DNA of 64,000 nt, from positions 248,001-312,000 of the forward strand of contig NZ_JAKIKP010000001.1 in assembly GCF_023284065.1 (NCBI RefSeq), in the 5' to 3' direction. The position numbers and the translations under genes were made by a program. Source of the DNA: Shewanella gaetbuli (lineage in GTDB: Bacteria; Pseudomonadota; Gammaproteobacteria; Enterobacterales; Shewanellaceae). Each line of letters opens with the position of its first letter. The first letter of the stretch is position 1. The notes under the pieces were generated by a model that saw only the letters and a program-made list of their open reading frames with translations, had not been told where the DNA came from and did not search any database. Positions 8,596-16,341 of this stretch are shown piece by piece.

Positions 8596-9864
8596 ATGAA
8601 AAAAATAGCAGTGATCGGAACCGGCATTTCAGGGCTAACATGTGCTCATTTATTAAGTCAAAAACATGATGTGACTGTTTTTGAGGCGAATGATTATATT
8701 GGCGGACATACGGCCACCGTTGATGTTGAAGTGAATAATAAACAGTACGCCATTGACACTGGTTTTATTGTTTTTAATGACCGTACTTATCCTCGGTTTG
8801 AGCGATTAATGGAAAAAATTGGCGTAGAGTCACTGCCGACGGAAATGAGTTTTAGTGTTCATAATGCTTTTACTGGGCTTGAATATAACGGCCATACACT
8901 TTTTAGTTTGTTTGCTCAAAAACGCAATATTCTAAAGCCAAGTTTTTATCAATTTCTAGCGGAAATTGTTCGCTTTAATAACAGTTGTAAAGCCATTTAT
9001 GAAGCCGACAATTATCCCGACATCACCTTAGGTGACTACTTAGACCAAAACCAATTTAGCGCATTTTTCTGTGAGCATTATATTTTGCCAATGGGGGCTG
9101 CTATTTGGTCTTCTAGCATTAATGATATGCGCGCATTTGCACTGCGATTTTTTATTCGTTTCTTCCAACATCACGGCTTACTGAATATTAGTGACCGGCC
9201 GCAATGGTCAGTGATTAAAGGCGGTTCGCGCAATTATATACCTAAATTAATCGCGCCTTTTAAAGATAAGATTTTATTGAATAGCCCAATAACTGGCGTA
9301 AAGCGTGAAGAAGGTGGGGTGATTATTCAGGTGGCCAATGGCGACTGGCAATTTTTTGATGAGGTTATTTTAAGCTGCCATAGTGACCAAGCTTTGGCGA
9401 TGTTGCAGGATGCCAGTCAACAAGAAACCGATATTTTAGCCGCCATGGCTTACCAAAATAATGAGGTAGTACTGCACACTGATATTAACTTATTGCCTAA
9501 GCGTCGTGCAGCCTGGGCCAGTTGGAACTACAGGCTTGATGGTGAAAGCGAAGCCGCGGTTGCTGATAAACCAGCAAGTGTCACCTATAACATGAATATT
9601 TTACAGCGCCTGCCCAAAGGCACCCCCACATTTTGTGTCACGTTAAACCAAACAGACTTAATTGATGAAAGTAAGATTTTAAGGAAGTTTAACTACGCTC
9701 ACCCAGTATTTAATGAAGCAAGCATGAAAGCGCAATCTAAAAGGGCATTAATTTCCGGCAAAAATCATACTTACTTCGCAGGTGCATATTGGTACAACGG
9801 CTTTCATGAAGATGGCGTAAGAAGCGCGGTTGATGTTTGCGAACAATTTGGCATTAAATTATGA
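8596..9864 (+). CDS. FAD-dependent amine oxidase/desaturase-like protein
   Basis: A 422-residue flavoprotein. The N-terminus has the dinucleotide motif [14 protein letters not shown] (residues 6-19) and then [15 protein letters not shown], the typical start of the phytoene-desaturase/amine-oxidase superfamily. The C-terminus has the FAD-binding [17 protein letters not shown] (about 395-411). Proteins of this type sit beside DUF1365 and CFA-type genes in many proteobacteria, including photo-oxidative stress regulons, and some act on unsaturated or methylated acyl chains. The substrate is not known from sequence. Its stop overlaps the DUF1365 start by 4 bases, so translation is coupled. Confidence 0.88.
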   Translation: MKKIAVIGTGISGLTCAHLLSQKHDVTVFEANDYIGGHTATVDVEVNNKQYAIDTGFIVFNDRTYPRFERLMEKIGVESLPTEMSFSVHNAFTGLEYNGHTLFSLFAQKRNILKPSFYQFLAEIVRFNNSCKAIYEADNYPDITLGDYLDQNQFSAFFCEHYILPMGAAIWSSSINDMRAFALRFFIRFFQHHGLLNISDRPQWSVIKGGSRNYIPKLIAPFKDKILLNSPITGVKREEGGVIIQVANGDWQFFDEVILSCHSDQALAMLQDASQQETDILAAMAYQNNEVVLHTDINLLPKRRAAWASWNYRLDGESEAAVADKPASVTYNMNILQRLPKGTPTFCVTLNQTDLIDESKILRKFNYAHPVFNEASMKAQSKRALISGKNHTYFAGAYWYNGFHEDGVRSAVDVCEQFGIKL

Positions 9865-10679
9865 CCCTTGTTAATGACGGGCAAAAGTTAACACACAGCG
9901 GTTTATATTATGGTTACGTAAGCCATCGTCGCCATGTGCCTAAACGACATGCTTTTGGCTATAACATTGCCATGATGGCTATAGACTTAGATGAAGCCGC
10001 AGAGTTACTACAATATAGTGCCTTGTTCGGGGTGAAAAATAGCTTACTTACCTTTAATCCAACGGATTATTTGAATAATTTAACCCACCAATTTAACGAG
10101 CCCTTTGCCCCCATAACGCCGCTGAAAAAGTATAACCCTCAGCAATCTATTGATGAACTGAAACAGCGAGCTTTAAAAGCCATAACCTTGCTAGGAGCAA
10201 CTACAAGTTGTGACCGAGTGGTTTTTTGTGGCCAAATCCGCCACTTTGGTCTTTACTTTAGTCCAGTAAATTTCTTTTTTTGTTATCAGGGAGATAGCCC
10301 CAAATATATGCTAGCAGAGGTGAGTAATACTCCGTGGAATGAGCGCCATTGTTATTTGGTCGACCTAGAAAACACCGCTCATACCGATAAGGTGTTTCAC
10401 GTCTCACCTTTTATGACCTTAGATATGCATTATTTATGGCGCATCACTCCGCCTAAAAACACCCTGAAAGTGGGTATTGAAAACAGGAATGATAATAACG
10501 ACAAATTATTTGATGCCACCATAACCTTAAAAAGGCAGCCCATATCAAACGCAGCAATTAAGCGCTTTTTGGTTAATTATCCGGTGATGACGTTGAAAAT
10601 AATGGCTGGCATTTATTGGCAAGCGTTGAAGTTATTTATTAAGCGGGTGCCTTTTGTTAATAAACCATCGACAACATAA
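9861..10679 (+). CDS. DUF1365 family protein
   Basis: A 272-residue protein beginning with [20 protein letters not shown] (about 12-31), the DUF1365 signature. Further conserved segments are [14 protein letters not shown] (about 132-145), [16 protein letters not shown], and [19 protein letters not shown] near 175-193. The family has no settled reaction. It is consistently encoded with a CFA-like methyltransferase and an FAD oxidoreductase, and in alphaproteobacteria belongs to the RpoE-ChrR singlet-oxygen regulon. The start overlaps the end of the FAD gene by 4 bases. Confidence 0.93.
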   Translation: MTLVNDGQKLTHSGLYYGYVSHRRHVPKRHAFGYNIAMMAIDLDEAAELLQYSALFGVKNSLLTFNPTDYLNNLTHQFNEPFAPITPLKKYNPQQSIDELKQRALKAITLLGATTSCDRVVFCGQIRHFGLYFSPVNFFFCYQGDSPKYMLAEVSNTPWNERHCYLVDLENTAHTDKVFHVSPFMTLDMHYLWRITPPKNTLKVGIENRNDNNDKLFDATITLKRQPISNAAIKRFLVNYPVMTLKIMAGIYWQALKLFIKRVPFVNKPSTT

Positions 10680-10765
10680 TTTTTTCAATTAATTGAACTA
10701 AAAACCTGCAACAAACGTATTGGGTCAATAACAAAAATATATTGTAAAGAGAGTGGAGCACCAAC

Positions 10766-11998
10766 ATGGATAATACCGCAACGGGTACAAGTATTGCTCA
10801 GGCTAGTCTTTCAGACAGTTTCGCCAAAAATATACTGTTAAAAGCCTTGAAACACATGGAACACGGTCAGTTAACGATTGTTGACGCTGAACAATCATTA
10901 GTATTTGGTGACAGCAAAAGTGATTTACATGCCACGATGCAGGTGCTGCAACCCAGTTTCTATCGTCAGGTAGTCTTTGGCGGTTCTATCGGCGCAGGTG
11001 AGGCTTATATTCAAGGCCATTGGTCTAGTCCTGATTTAACCAAAGTCGTGCAAGTTTTTGCTAAAAATCTGCCATTATTGGACAAAATTGAAGGGCATTT
11101 TTCTTGGATCAGTAACACGATTAATCGGGTTAAGCACGTATTTAATCGTAATTCTCAGGCTGGTTCTAAACGTAATATTCTTGCTCATTATGATCTGGGC
11201 AATAGCATGTATCAATCATTCTTAGACCCAGAAATGCTGTATTCCAGCGCCATTTATCCCGCTAAGGATGCCAGCCTTAATGAAGCGCAGCTCCATAAAT
11301 TATCGCTTATTTGTCAGCGACTCGATTTAAAACCAGGGCAAACTTTACTTGAGGTAGGTACTGGATGGGGCGCTTTAGCGATATATGCGGCTAAACATTA
11401 TGATGTACATGTCACGACAACAACCATATCAGATGCACAGTACGCTTATGCTAAGGAGCGCGTAGAAGTTGAAGGGGTGGCCGATAAAGTGACGCTATTG
11501 AAACAAGACTACCGAGAATTAACAGGTGTATTCGACAGAGTTGTCTCCATTGAAATGATTGAAGCCGTGGGGCATGAATACCTCGGTGGTTTTTTTGAAA
11601 AATTACAACACTTACTAAAGCCTGAAGGTAAGTTGTTGATTCAAGCAATCACTATTGCTGATCAACGTTACGACAGCTACCGTAAGGGTGTGGACTTTAT
11701 TCAACGTTATATTTTCCCCGGTGGCTGTTTACCTTCGGTTAGTGAGATGGCCCGTCATATTAGTCAAAAAACCGATATGGTGATTCATTCACTTGATGAT
11801 ATTGGCCAAGATTACGCTAGAACGCTTAAGCACTGGCATGAGAATTTTGATAACGCAAAGTCTGAAATTAGCCAGTTAGGCTATGGTGAAGACTTCATTC
11901 GAATGTGGAAGTTTTATCTGAGTTATTGTGAGGGTGGTTTTTTAGAAAGAACCACCAGTACCGTTCATCTTACCGCGATTAGACCCAACTACCGTTAA
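10766..11998 (+). CDS. cyclopropane-fatty-acid synthase family SAM methyltransferase
   Basis: A 410-residue enzyme. The C-terminal SAM-binding fold has LEVGTGWGALAIYAAKHY (about 194-211), and ISIEM-type acidic and GHEYLGGFFE segments follow. YDLGNSMYQSFLDPEMLYSSA (about 141-161) is the CFA-synthase substrate region, with the usual FIQRYIFPGGCLPS later. The enzyme would transfer a methylene or methyl group to unsaturated acyl chains of phospholipids. In this neighbourhood (DUF1365, FAD oxidase) the homologues are the ones tied to methylated or furan fatty acids under photo-oxidative stress, so classical cyclopropanation is not certain. It starts 86 bases after the DUF1365 gene. Confidence 0.92.
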   Translation: MDNTATGTSIAQASLSDSFAKNILLKALKHMEHGQLTIVDAEQSLVFGDSKSDLHATMQVLQPSFYRQVVFGGSIGAGEAYIQGHWSSPDLTKVVQVFAKNLPLLDKIEGHFSWISNTINRVKHVFNRNSQAGSKRNILAHYDLGNSMYQSFLDPEMLYSSAIYPAKDASLNEAQLHKLSLICQRLDLKPGQTLLEVGTGWGALAIYAAKHYDVHVTTTTISDAQYAYAKERVEVEGVADKVTLLKQDYRELTGVFDRVVSIEMIEAVGHEYLGGFFEKLQHLLKPEGKLLIQAITIADQRYDSYRKGVDFIQRYIFPGGCLPSVSEMARHISQKTDMVIHSLDDIGQDYARTLKHWHENFDNAKSEISQLGYGEDFIRMWKFYLSYCEGGFLERTTSTVHLTAIRPNYR

Positions 11999-12034
11999 AT
12001 TAATTGAGTGATTAATCCTGTGGGGGATTCTTTG

Positions 12035-12550
12035 ATGGAAAATACCCTAATAAGTCGTTTCAAAGCTTGCCCCACAACATTGAAAGTTATTATTAATGCC
12101 ATTAGCTTTCAATGTATTTGGTGGCTTGGGGTGTTGTACCAAAATCAATTTATTGCCCTAAGTATCGCCTTTATTGGGCTTCATTTTTTACTCACATCTC
12201 ATCCCAAACGCGATTTTCAGCAGATGTTGTTAATTGGTCTAATGGGGATTTGTACTGATTTCTGCTTGATCTATTTTGACTTATTTCAGTTTAGCCAAAC
12301 GCCATGGTGGTTAATGGTGTTGTGGGTGTTTTTTGCCCTAACACTTAATAGCAGCCTTAAATTTGCTCAGCAATTACCGGTGACAATTCAAGCTGTTTTA
12401 GGTGGGGTCTTTGGTAGTTTGAGTTATTTTTCTGGTTTTAAACTGGGTGCTGTGTCGTTGCCTTTAGGGACAATGTTTTCAACGGTGGCCTTGATTGTGA
12501 TCTGGTCAGTGCTTTTTCCCGTATTACTCTACATTGCAAAGCATAAGTAA
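12035..12550 (+). CDS. DUF2878 family membrane protein
   Basis: A 171-residue inner-membrane protein with five or so hydrophobic stretches and little else. It contains the DUF2878-type core of IWWLGVLYQNQF, then LMGICTDFCLIYFDLFQF, and a terminal VIWSVLFPVLLYIAKH. A GTG 27 bases upstream keeps the frame open, but GGGGGA at 12022-12027 stands at the right distance from the ATG at 12035. It is placed directly after the CFA-type gene, as in other gammaproteobacterial copies of this cluster. Function is unknown. Confidence 0.82.
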   Translation: MENTLISRFKACPTTLKVIINAISFQCIWWLGVLYQNQFIALSIAFIGLHFLLTSHPKRDFQQMLLIGLMGICTDFCLIYFDLFQFSQTPWWLMVLWVFFALTLNSSLKFAQQLPVTIQAVLGGVFGSLSYFSGFKLGAVSLPLGTMFSTVALIVIWSVLFPVLLYIAKHK

Positions 12551-12619
12551 CCTGAACCCTGACTAACAAGTTTTAAACAGGTTAAGGTTAATAAGTTTTT
12601 AACTTCGGGAGTGATGAAA

Positions 12620-13210
12620 ATGGCGACTTACAAGCAATTTTTGACGGCACTGGCACTTACAGTTATAACACCATTGGCCATTGCAGATAACTTGGAAAAC
12701 GCCCAAAATTCCGACTCTTATATTACACCAACGACTACTGTAAATACGACATCTTACCCTGTGTATCAACGTCTGGCTTTAACTCAAGTGGGTGAGGCTG
12801 ATATGGACTTTTTATGGTTAGATATCTACTTAGCCAAGCTGTATTCAGCTAGCGGACAATACCAACCTGAACAGTATCCTTTGATGTTAGAAATTGAATA
12901 TCACCGTGATATCAGTTCACAAGAGTTAATGTCTGCTACGGTTGAGCAGTGGCAGAAAATAGGTGTACCTGAAGAGGTTATCAACAGCATTCGTTTTCAC
13001 CTTGATAAAGCGTGGCCAGATGTGAATGAAAATGATCGCTTAAGTTTTGTTATTCATGATGAGTCCAAAGCAGAATTTTTATTTAACGATCAAAGCTTTT
13101 ATCAATTAAATGATCACCAGTTTAGCCAGGCTTTTGTCGGCATTTGGCTTTCTGAAAAAACCACTCGCCCTGAACTTCGTCAGCAACTGATTGGAGCGAT
13201 AAAACAATGA
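12620..13210 (+). CDS. chalcone-isomerase-like periplasmic protein
   Basis: About 196 residues with a signal peptide (MATYKQFLTALALTVITPLA, cut near AIA-DN). The mature part has the fold pattern of the bacterial chalcone-isomerase family: DFLWLDIYLAKLYS, YPLMLEIEYHRDISSQEL, and a terminal FSQAFVGIWLSEKTTRPELR. The plant family binds fatty acids or flavonoids. The bacterial proteins are uncharacterised and may bind lipids in the periplasm. In-frame GTG and ATG codons lie 6-9 bases upstream, but GGGAG (12607-12611) is best spaced for the ATG at 12620. The stop overlaps the next start by 4 bases. Confidence 0.82.
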   Translation: MATYKQFLTALALTVITPLAIADNLENAQNSDSYITPTTTVNTTSYPVYQRLALTQVGEADMDFLWLDIYLAKLYSASGQYQPEQYPLMLEIEYHRDISSQELMSATVEQWQKIGVPEEVINSIRFHLDKAWPDVNENDRLSFVIHDESKAEFLFNDQSFYQLNDHQFSQAFVGIWLSEKTTRPELRQQLIGAIKQ

Positions 13211-13755
13211 TGCTAACACCTTATAAAACGTTCTTCGCAATACTCGCTTGTTTAAGCCTTTTTTCTTGCTCATCGGCTTCAATTGATGATTACGATCAAA
13301 CAACCCCTAAGCTCAACCTAGTGACATTTTTTGATGGCGAGTTAACCGCAGCAGGCATAGTGCAGGATTTTTCTGGCAAAGTGACTCGTAAGTTTACCGT
13401 CACAATGACTGGAGAATGGCAAGACTCTCCTGAAGGAAAAAAAGGCGTACTTAAAGAGTGGTTTGTATATGACGACGGTGAAAAACAAACCCGTATTTGG
13501 TACTTAACAGACCTAGGTAATGGCCAATATGAAGGCCGTGCAGACGATATATTAGGTGTAGCGGAAGGCCAAGCTAACGGCAGCGCCCTGCGTTGGCGGT
13601 ATGACATGAAGTTGCCTGTAGAGGGGAGTGAGTATGAAGTTGAATTTGATGATTGGATGTTTTTAGTGGATGAGAACACCATTATTAATAAAAGTGACAT
13701 TATTAAATTTGGGGTGACAGTCGCTCAAGTGACTTTAGTTATTCAAAAAAGTTAA
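13207..13755 (+). CDS. DUF3833 lipoprotein
   Basis: A 182-residue lipoprotein whose signal ends in LFSCSS, a lipobox with Cys near residue 21. The mature part is rich in beta strands, for example LVTFFDGELTAAGIVQDFSG, then RKFTVTMTGEW, LKEWFVYDDGEKQTRIWYL and a GSALRWRYDMKLPV segment, matching the DUF3833 family. It is translationally coupled (ATGA) to the chalcone-isomerase-like gene and ends the eight-gene run. Its role in lipid handling at the envelope is inferred from context only. Confidence 0.88.
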   Translation: MMLTPYKTFFAILACLSLFSCSSASIDDYDQTTPKLNLVTFFDGELTAAGIVQDFSGKVTRKFTVTMTGEWQDSPEGKKGVLKEWFVYDDGEKQTRIWYLTDLGNGQYEGRADDILGVAEGQANGSALRWRYDMKLPVEGSEYEVEFDDWMFLVDENTIINKSDIIKFGVTVAQVTLVIQKS

Positions 13756-13788
13756 CTAACTTGTACTATGGAAACCCTATTAACAATA

Positions 13789-13827
13789 TTAAGCCAAGCG
13801 ACTTAAAGACGCTTGGCTTAATTTTTT
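13789..13827 (+). terminator. terminator of the lipid-modification cluster
   Basis: Perfect 12-bp stem TTAAGCCAAGCG/CGCTTGGCTTAA with a 9-base loop and six T. It marks the end of the 7296-13755 gene run. Confidence 0.92.
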
Positions 13828-14170
13828 ACCCTTGCAATTTACTATGGTCGACTTGTTTGCGGTCATAGTATTCGAAAGGAAAAATGTTTCTGATCTGCTG
13901 GGTTAAGTTATCGCCAACATTGGCTGAAACATGCAATCTAACCTGGTTATTCTTCTCAGCTCTAACTGTACAGGTTAATTTATGCTTTTTGGCAATGGCT
14001 CGGCAATCTCGTTCAAATTTTTCAGGGATTTTACCTTTATGTCGGTTTAATCGGCCCTGTTTAAAATGCATTTCAAATAAGGTTAATCCTCTTTTCCCTG
14101 AAAAAATAAGCTTATAAGCGATAATGAAAATCACTAAAACAAACAATACCTTGAATACCGTTTCCGTCAT
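13826..14170 (-). CDS. DUF3634-like small membrane-anchored protein
   Basis: A 114-residue protein with an N-terminal membrane anchor (FKVLFVLVIFIIAYKLIF), then a basic cytoplasmic part with GLTLFEMHFKQGRLNRHKGK, DCRAIAKKHKL and FPFEYYDRKQ. This fits the DUF3634 family found in Shewanella and Vibrio. The frame opens 45 bases further upstream, but AGAAGGA stands 8 bases before the ATG at 14170, which also begins directly at the membrane segment. Function unknown. It is convergent with the DUF3833 gene. Confidence 0.78.
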   Translation of the reverse strand: MTETVFKVLFVLVIFIIAYKLIFSGKRGLTLFEMHFKQGRLNRHKGKIPEKFERDCRAIAKKHKLTCTVRAEKNNQVRLHVSANVGDNLTQQIRNIFPFEYYDRKQVDHSKLQG

Positions 14171-14254
14171 TGTATATGTCCTTCTATTACCAAACCCAAT
14201 GTTAGTTTTTGTCATTTTTATAGGTAGCTAAATATGACAATTTAAAGATACGCT

Positions 14255-14404
14255 TCTGCTGTTGCTACGCAATCAATTTTTATCAAAAAACGGTGACAAA
14301 TCTAATTTTTTAAGGTTGAACATGGCGAACTATGGATTTGTGTATTACATTTTTATGACAGTCAAAAATTGATTGCAGCAGGCTCTATGGTCATTTAATA
14401 GAGC
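14255..14404 (+). repeat. structured leader region before a small ORF
   Basis: GCAATCAATTTTT (14269-14281) and AAAAATTGATTGC (14364-14376) form a perfect 13-bp inverted repeat about 80 bases apart. Just after it GCTCTAT/ATAGAGC (14382-14404) forms a second hairpin. Together they could fold a long RNA stem followed by a short one upstream of the 58-residue ORF. Whether it is a transcribed leader, a small RNA or a degenerate mobile element cannot be told by reading. Confidence 0.5.
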
Positions 14405-14446
14405 TACAGCCTAACAAACAATGGCACTTTCATTAAGGATGATGTG

Positions 14447-14623
14447 ATGGCAACTATTTCAAATGCTAAACGCTGGAATGAGCTTTGTGAGCTACAAATT
14501 CAAGTGATGTCTAATATGGCTGAGCAGTTTCCACAACGACGAGAAAGCCTTGCTCAAATTTGCGAAGGTTGGCGCAACGTCACTGAACAATTGAAACTAG
14601 ATAAAATACCCATAATAAAATAA
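14447..14623 (+). CDS. hypothetical small protein (58 residues)
   Basis: An ATG at 14447 is preceded by AAGGA at 14435-14439 and opens a 58-codon frame. The product, MATISNAKRWNELCELQIQV and on, is predicted helical with mixed charge and has two Cys. It ends in LKLDKIPIIK. It resembles no family I can name. Good ribosome-site spacing, a folded leader and a small hairpin with T tract after the stop suggest a real single-gene unit. Confidence 0.6.
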   Translation: MATISNAKRWNELCELQIQVMSNMAEQFPQRRESLAQICEGWRNVTEQLKLDKIPIIK

Positions 14624-14627
14624 AACT

Positions 14628-14645
14628 CTGATTTAATCAGTTTTT
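14628..14645 (+). terminator. weak terminator after the 58-residue ORF
   Basis: CTGAT-TTA-ATCAG hairpin followed by five T. The stem is short, so efficiency is doubtful. Confidence 0.5.
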
Positions 14646-14670
14646 ACCCACTGTTATGGGCGAGAATTGA

Positions 14671-15021
14671 TTAACTACTGAGTAAATTATTTAAAATTAC
14701 TTGGGTAAACTCTACATCAGGGTTGCTGAAATGTTGGTATTTGATGTACAGCCAGACGCAGAAAAAGCACAGCAGCATGATTAATGACACAATTCTAAAC
14801 GCTTGTGCATATTCCATGACATGGGTGAAAAATCGCTGTTGTATTTTATTGGTTAAAAAGCAGGCCAATATAGCGAATATCGCTAAATACATTGCAGCAT
14901 ATTGTGATGAACTTGAGCCATAAAATTTTTCGTAGCATAAAATAATCATCGCAATTGCTAAAATGATGCTACGAAACCGACGCTCCGCTTTATCTGAAAT
15001 ATTCCATCTAGGCAATCCCAT
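14671..15021 (-). CDS. hypothetical membrane protein
   Basis: A 116-residue protein with a basic N-terminus (PRWNISDKAERRFR) and three hydrophobic segments: SIILAIAMIILCYE, YAAMYLAIFAILACFL and IVSLIMLLCFFCVWLYI. A short tail follows. AGGGAGGAAGG lies before the ATG. No family is recognised. It stands alone, convergent with the small ORF at 14447, and is probably an inner-membrane protein. Confidence 0.7.
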   Translation of the reverse strand: MGLPRWNISDKAERRFRSIILAIAMIILCYEKFYGSSSSQYAAMYLAIFAILACFLTNKIQQRFFTHVMEYAQAFRIVSLIMLLCFFCVWLYIKYQHFSNPDVEFTQVILNNLLSS

Positions 15022-15109
15022 TGCCTTCCTCCCTTATTAAACTCCATGTCTAACGATACAAAATAAAAGTATCCCTTCATTTATAGAGTTAAATGGTCGG
15101 GTTTGCTAC

Positions 15110-16045
15110 TTATAGAGACATTTTTTTATCAACTTTGTTATTCATTTTGGGCATAAGCTTTTGAATCGCTAGACCACAAAGAATAAAACACAGTCCTATG
15201 TAAGTTGAGTTTTGAATGTCTTCTTGCAAAATCCAAGAGATAAATCCAACCGATAATACCGGGGTTAAAAAGACCATGGTGCTCATATTAGCGGCTTTAT
15301 CAGTGTGTTTTAACGCCATTAGCCATAACACGAAAGTAATGCCCATCTCGAATAACCCAACATACATACCGGCTAACAGGCCGTTTAAGTTTAAGGAGGG
15401 GAGGCTATCAGTAAAAAGTAAGGTGATGACAACTAAGGGGAGGCCGATGATAAAGCTCAGTAGCAAGCTAACGATAGGGTTGCCTGTATCTTTGGTGTTA
15501 ATTATCCAATATAAACACCATAACACGGTGCTGAATAACCCAAGAGTAATCCCTAACGGACTATCAAAGCTCATATTGGTGATATTGCCTCCAGTGGCAA
15601 TAATAAATACCCCAAGGTACGCAATAACCGCAGCTACTATGTCTGTTTTGGTCAGCTTATGCCCCAGAAGAGGCACTGATAATATTGGTAATAAAATAGC
15701 CCAAGTGTAATTAAGTGATAACGCTTGTTGCGCCGGTAATAAATCATAGGCGGCAAATAGCACGTAATAATATAGAAACGGGTTGAGTATGCCGCTCATC
15801 AAGTAAAATTGAGGGCGAGACAAAAACTGCCTACGCAACAAATTTAACTTACCTTGATAAATTAATATGCCTGAAAGTGCGATAATTGAGGTCACAACCG
15901 CTACGAATACGAGTTGTAATGGGCTAAAAAAGCCTAATGCGACTTTAAACGCCGTCGCAACAGTTGACCACAGTAAAACGGCACCTAAACCATAGATGTA
16001 AGCTAATTGATTTGATTTCAAAGGGGATTCCTTAATGATGATCAC
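15110..16045 (-). CDS. EamA/DMT-superfamily permease
   Basis: A 311-residue protein with about ten hydrophobic segments arranged as two EamA repeats. The first starts YIYGLGAVLLWSTVATAFKV and the second LGITLGLFSTVLWCLYWIINT. Proteins of this superfamily export metabolites or amino acids; the substrate is unknown. The longest frame starts at GTG 16045, but AAGGA stands 7 bases before a TTG at 16021, which would give a start right at the first membrane segment and may be the true start. The upstream region to dnaK is shared and divergent. Confidence 0.85.
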   Translation of the reverse strand: MIIIKESPLKSNQLAYIYGLGAVLLWSTVATAFKVALGFFSPLQLVFVAVVTSIIALSGILIYQGKLNLLRRQFLSRPQFYLMSGILNPFLYYYVLFAAYDLLPAQQALSLNYTWAILLPILSVPLLGHKLTKTDIVAAVIAYLGVFIIATGGNITNMSFDSPLGITLGLFSTVLWCLYWIINTKDTGNPIVSLLLSFIIGLPLVVITLLFTDSLPSLNLNGLLAGMYVGLFEMGITFVLWLMALKHTDKAANMSTMVFLTPVLSVGFISWILQEDIQNSTYIGLCFILCGLAIQKLMPKMNNKVDKKMSL

Positions 16046-16259
16046 TTTGCTTTATCTTAAAAGCGTCCATCAATATATACAGTTAAGTTGTATACAATAT
16101 TCAATAAGTAATGTGTGGTGCTATTTTGCCATAAGGCATATTAGCAAAACAGCATAATTTTTAATGTTAGCCCTTGTAAATGAAATTCCCGCCCCTATAT
16201 AGAGTGTTAAGAGATATTCGGGGGCTTAAAAACCGCTAAGTAGATAAAGCAAATTAATG

Positions 16260-16288
16260 CTTGAAAAACACTTTGCCGACCCCCATAT
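16260..16288 (+). promoter_or_regulatory. sigma-32 heat-shock promoter of dnaK
   Basis: CTTGAAA (16260-16266), 14-base spacer, CCCCATAT (16281-16288) is an exact match to the RpoH consensus. It lies 54-82 bases before the dnaK ATG. It also shows that the longer open frame beginning at 16261 cannot be coding, since its first codon is inside the -35. Confidence 0.93.
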
Positions 16289-16341
16289 CGAAACCAGATA
16301 ACAAATTTTATGGCGAATATCGTCAATTTTCGGAGGACCTC

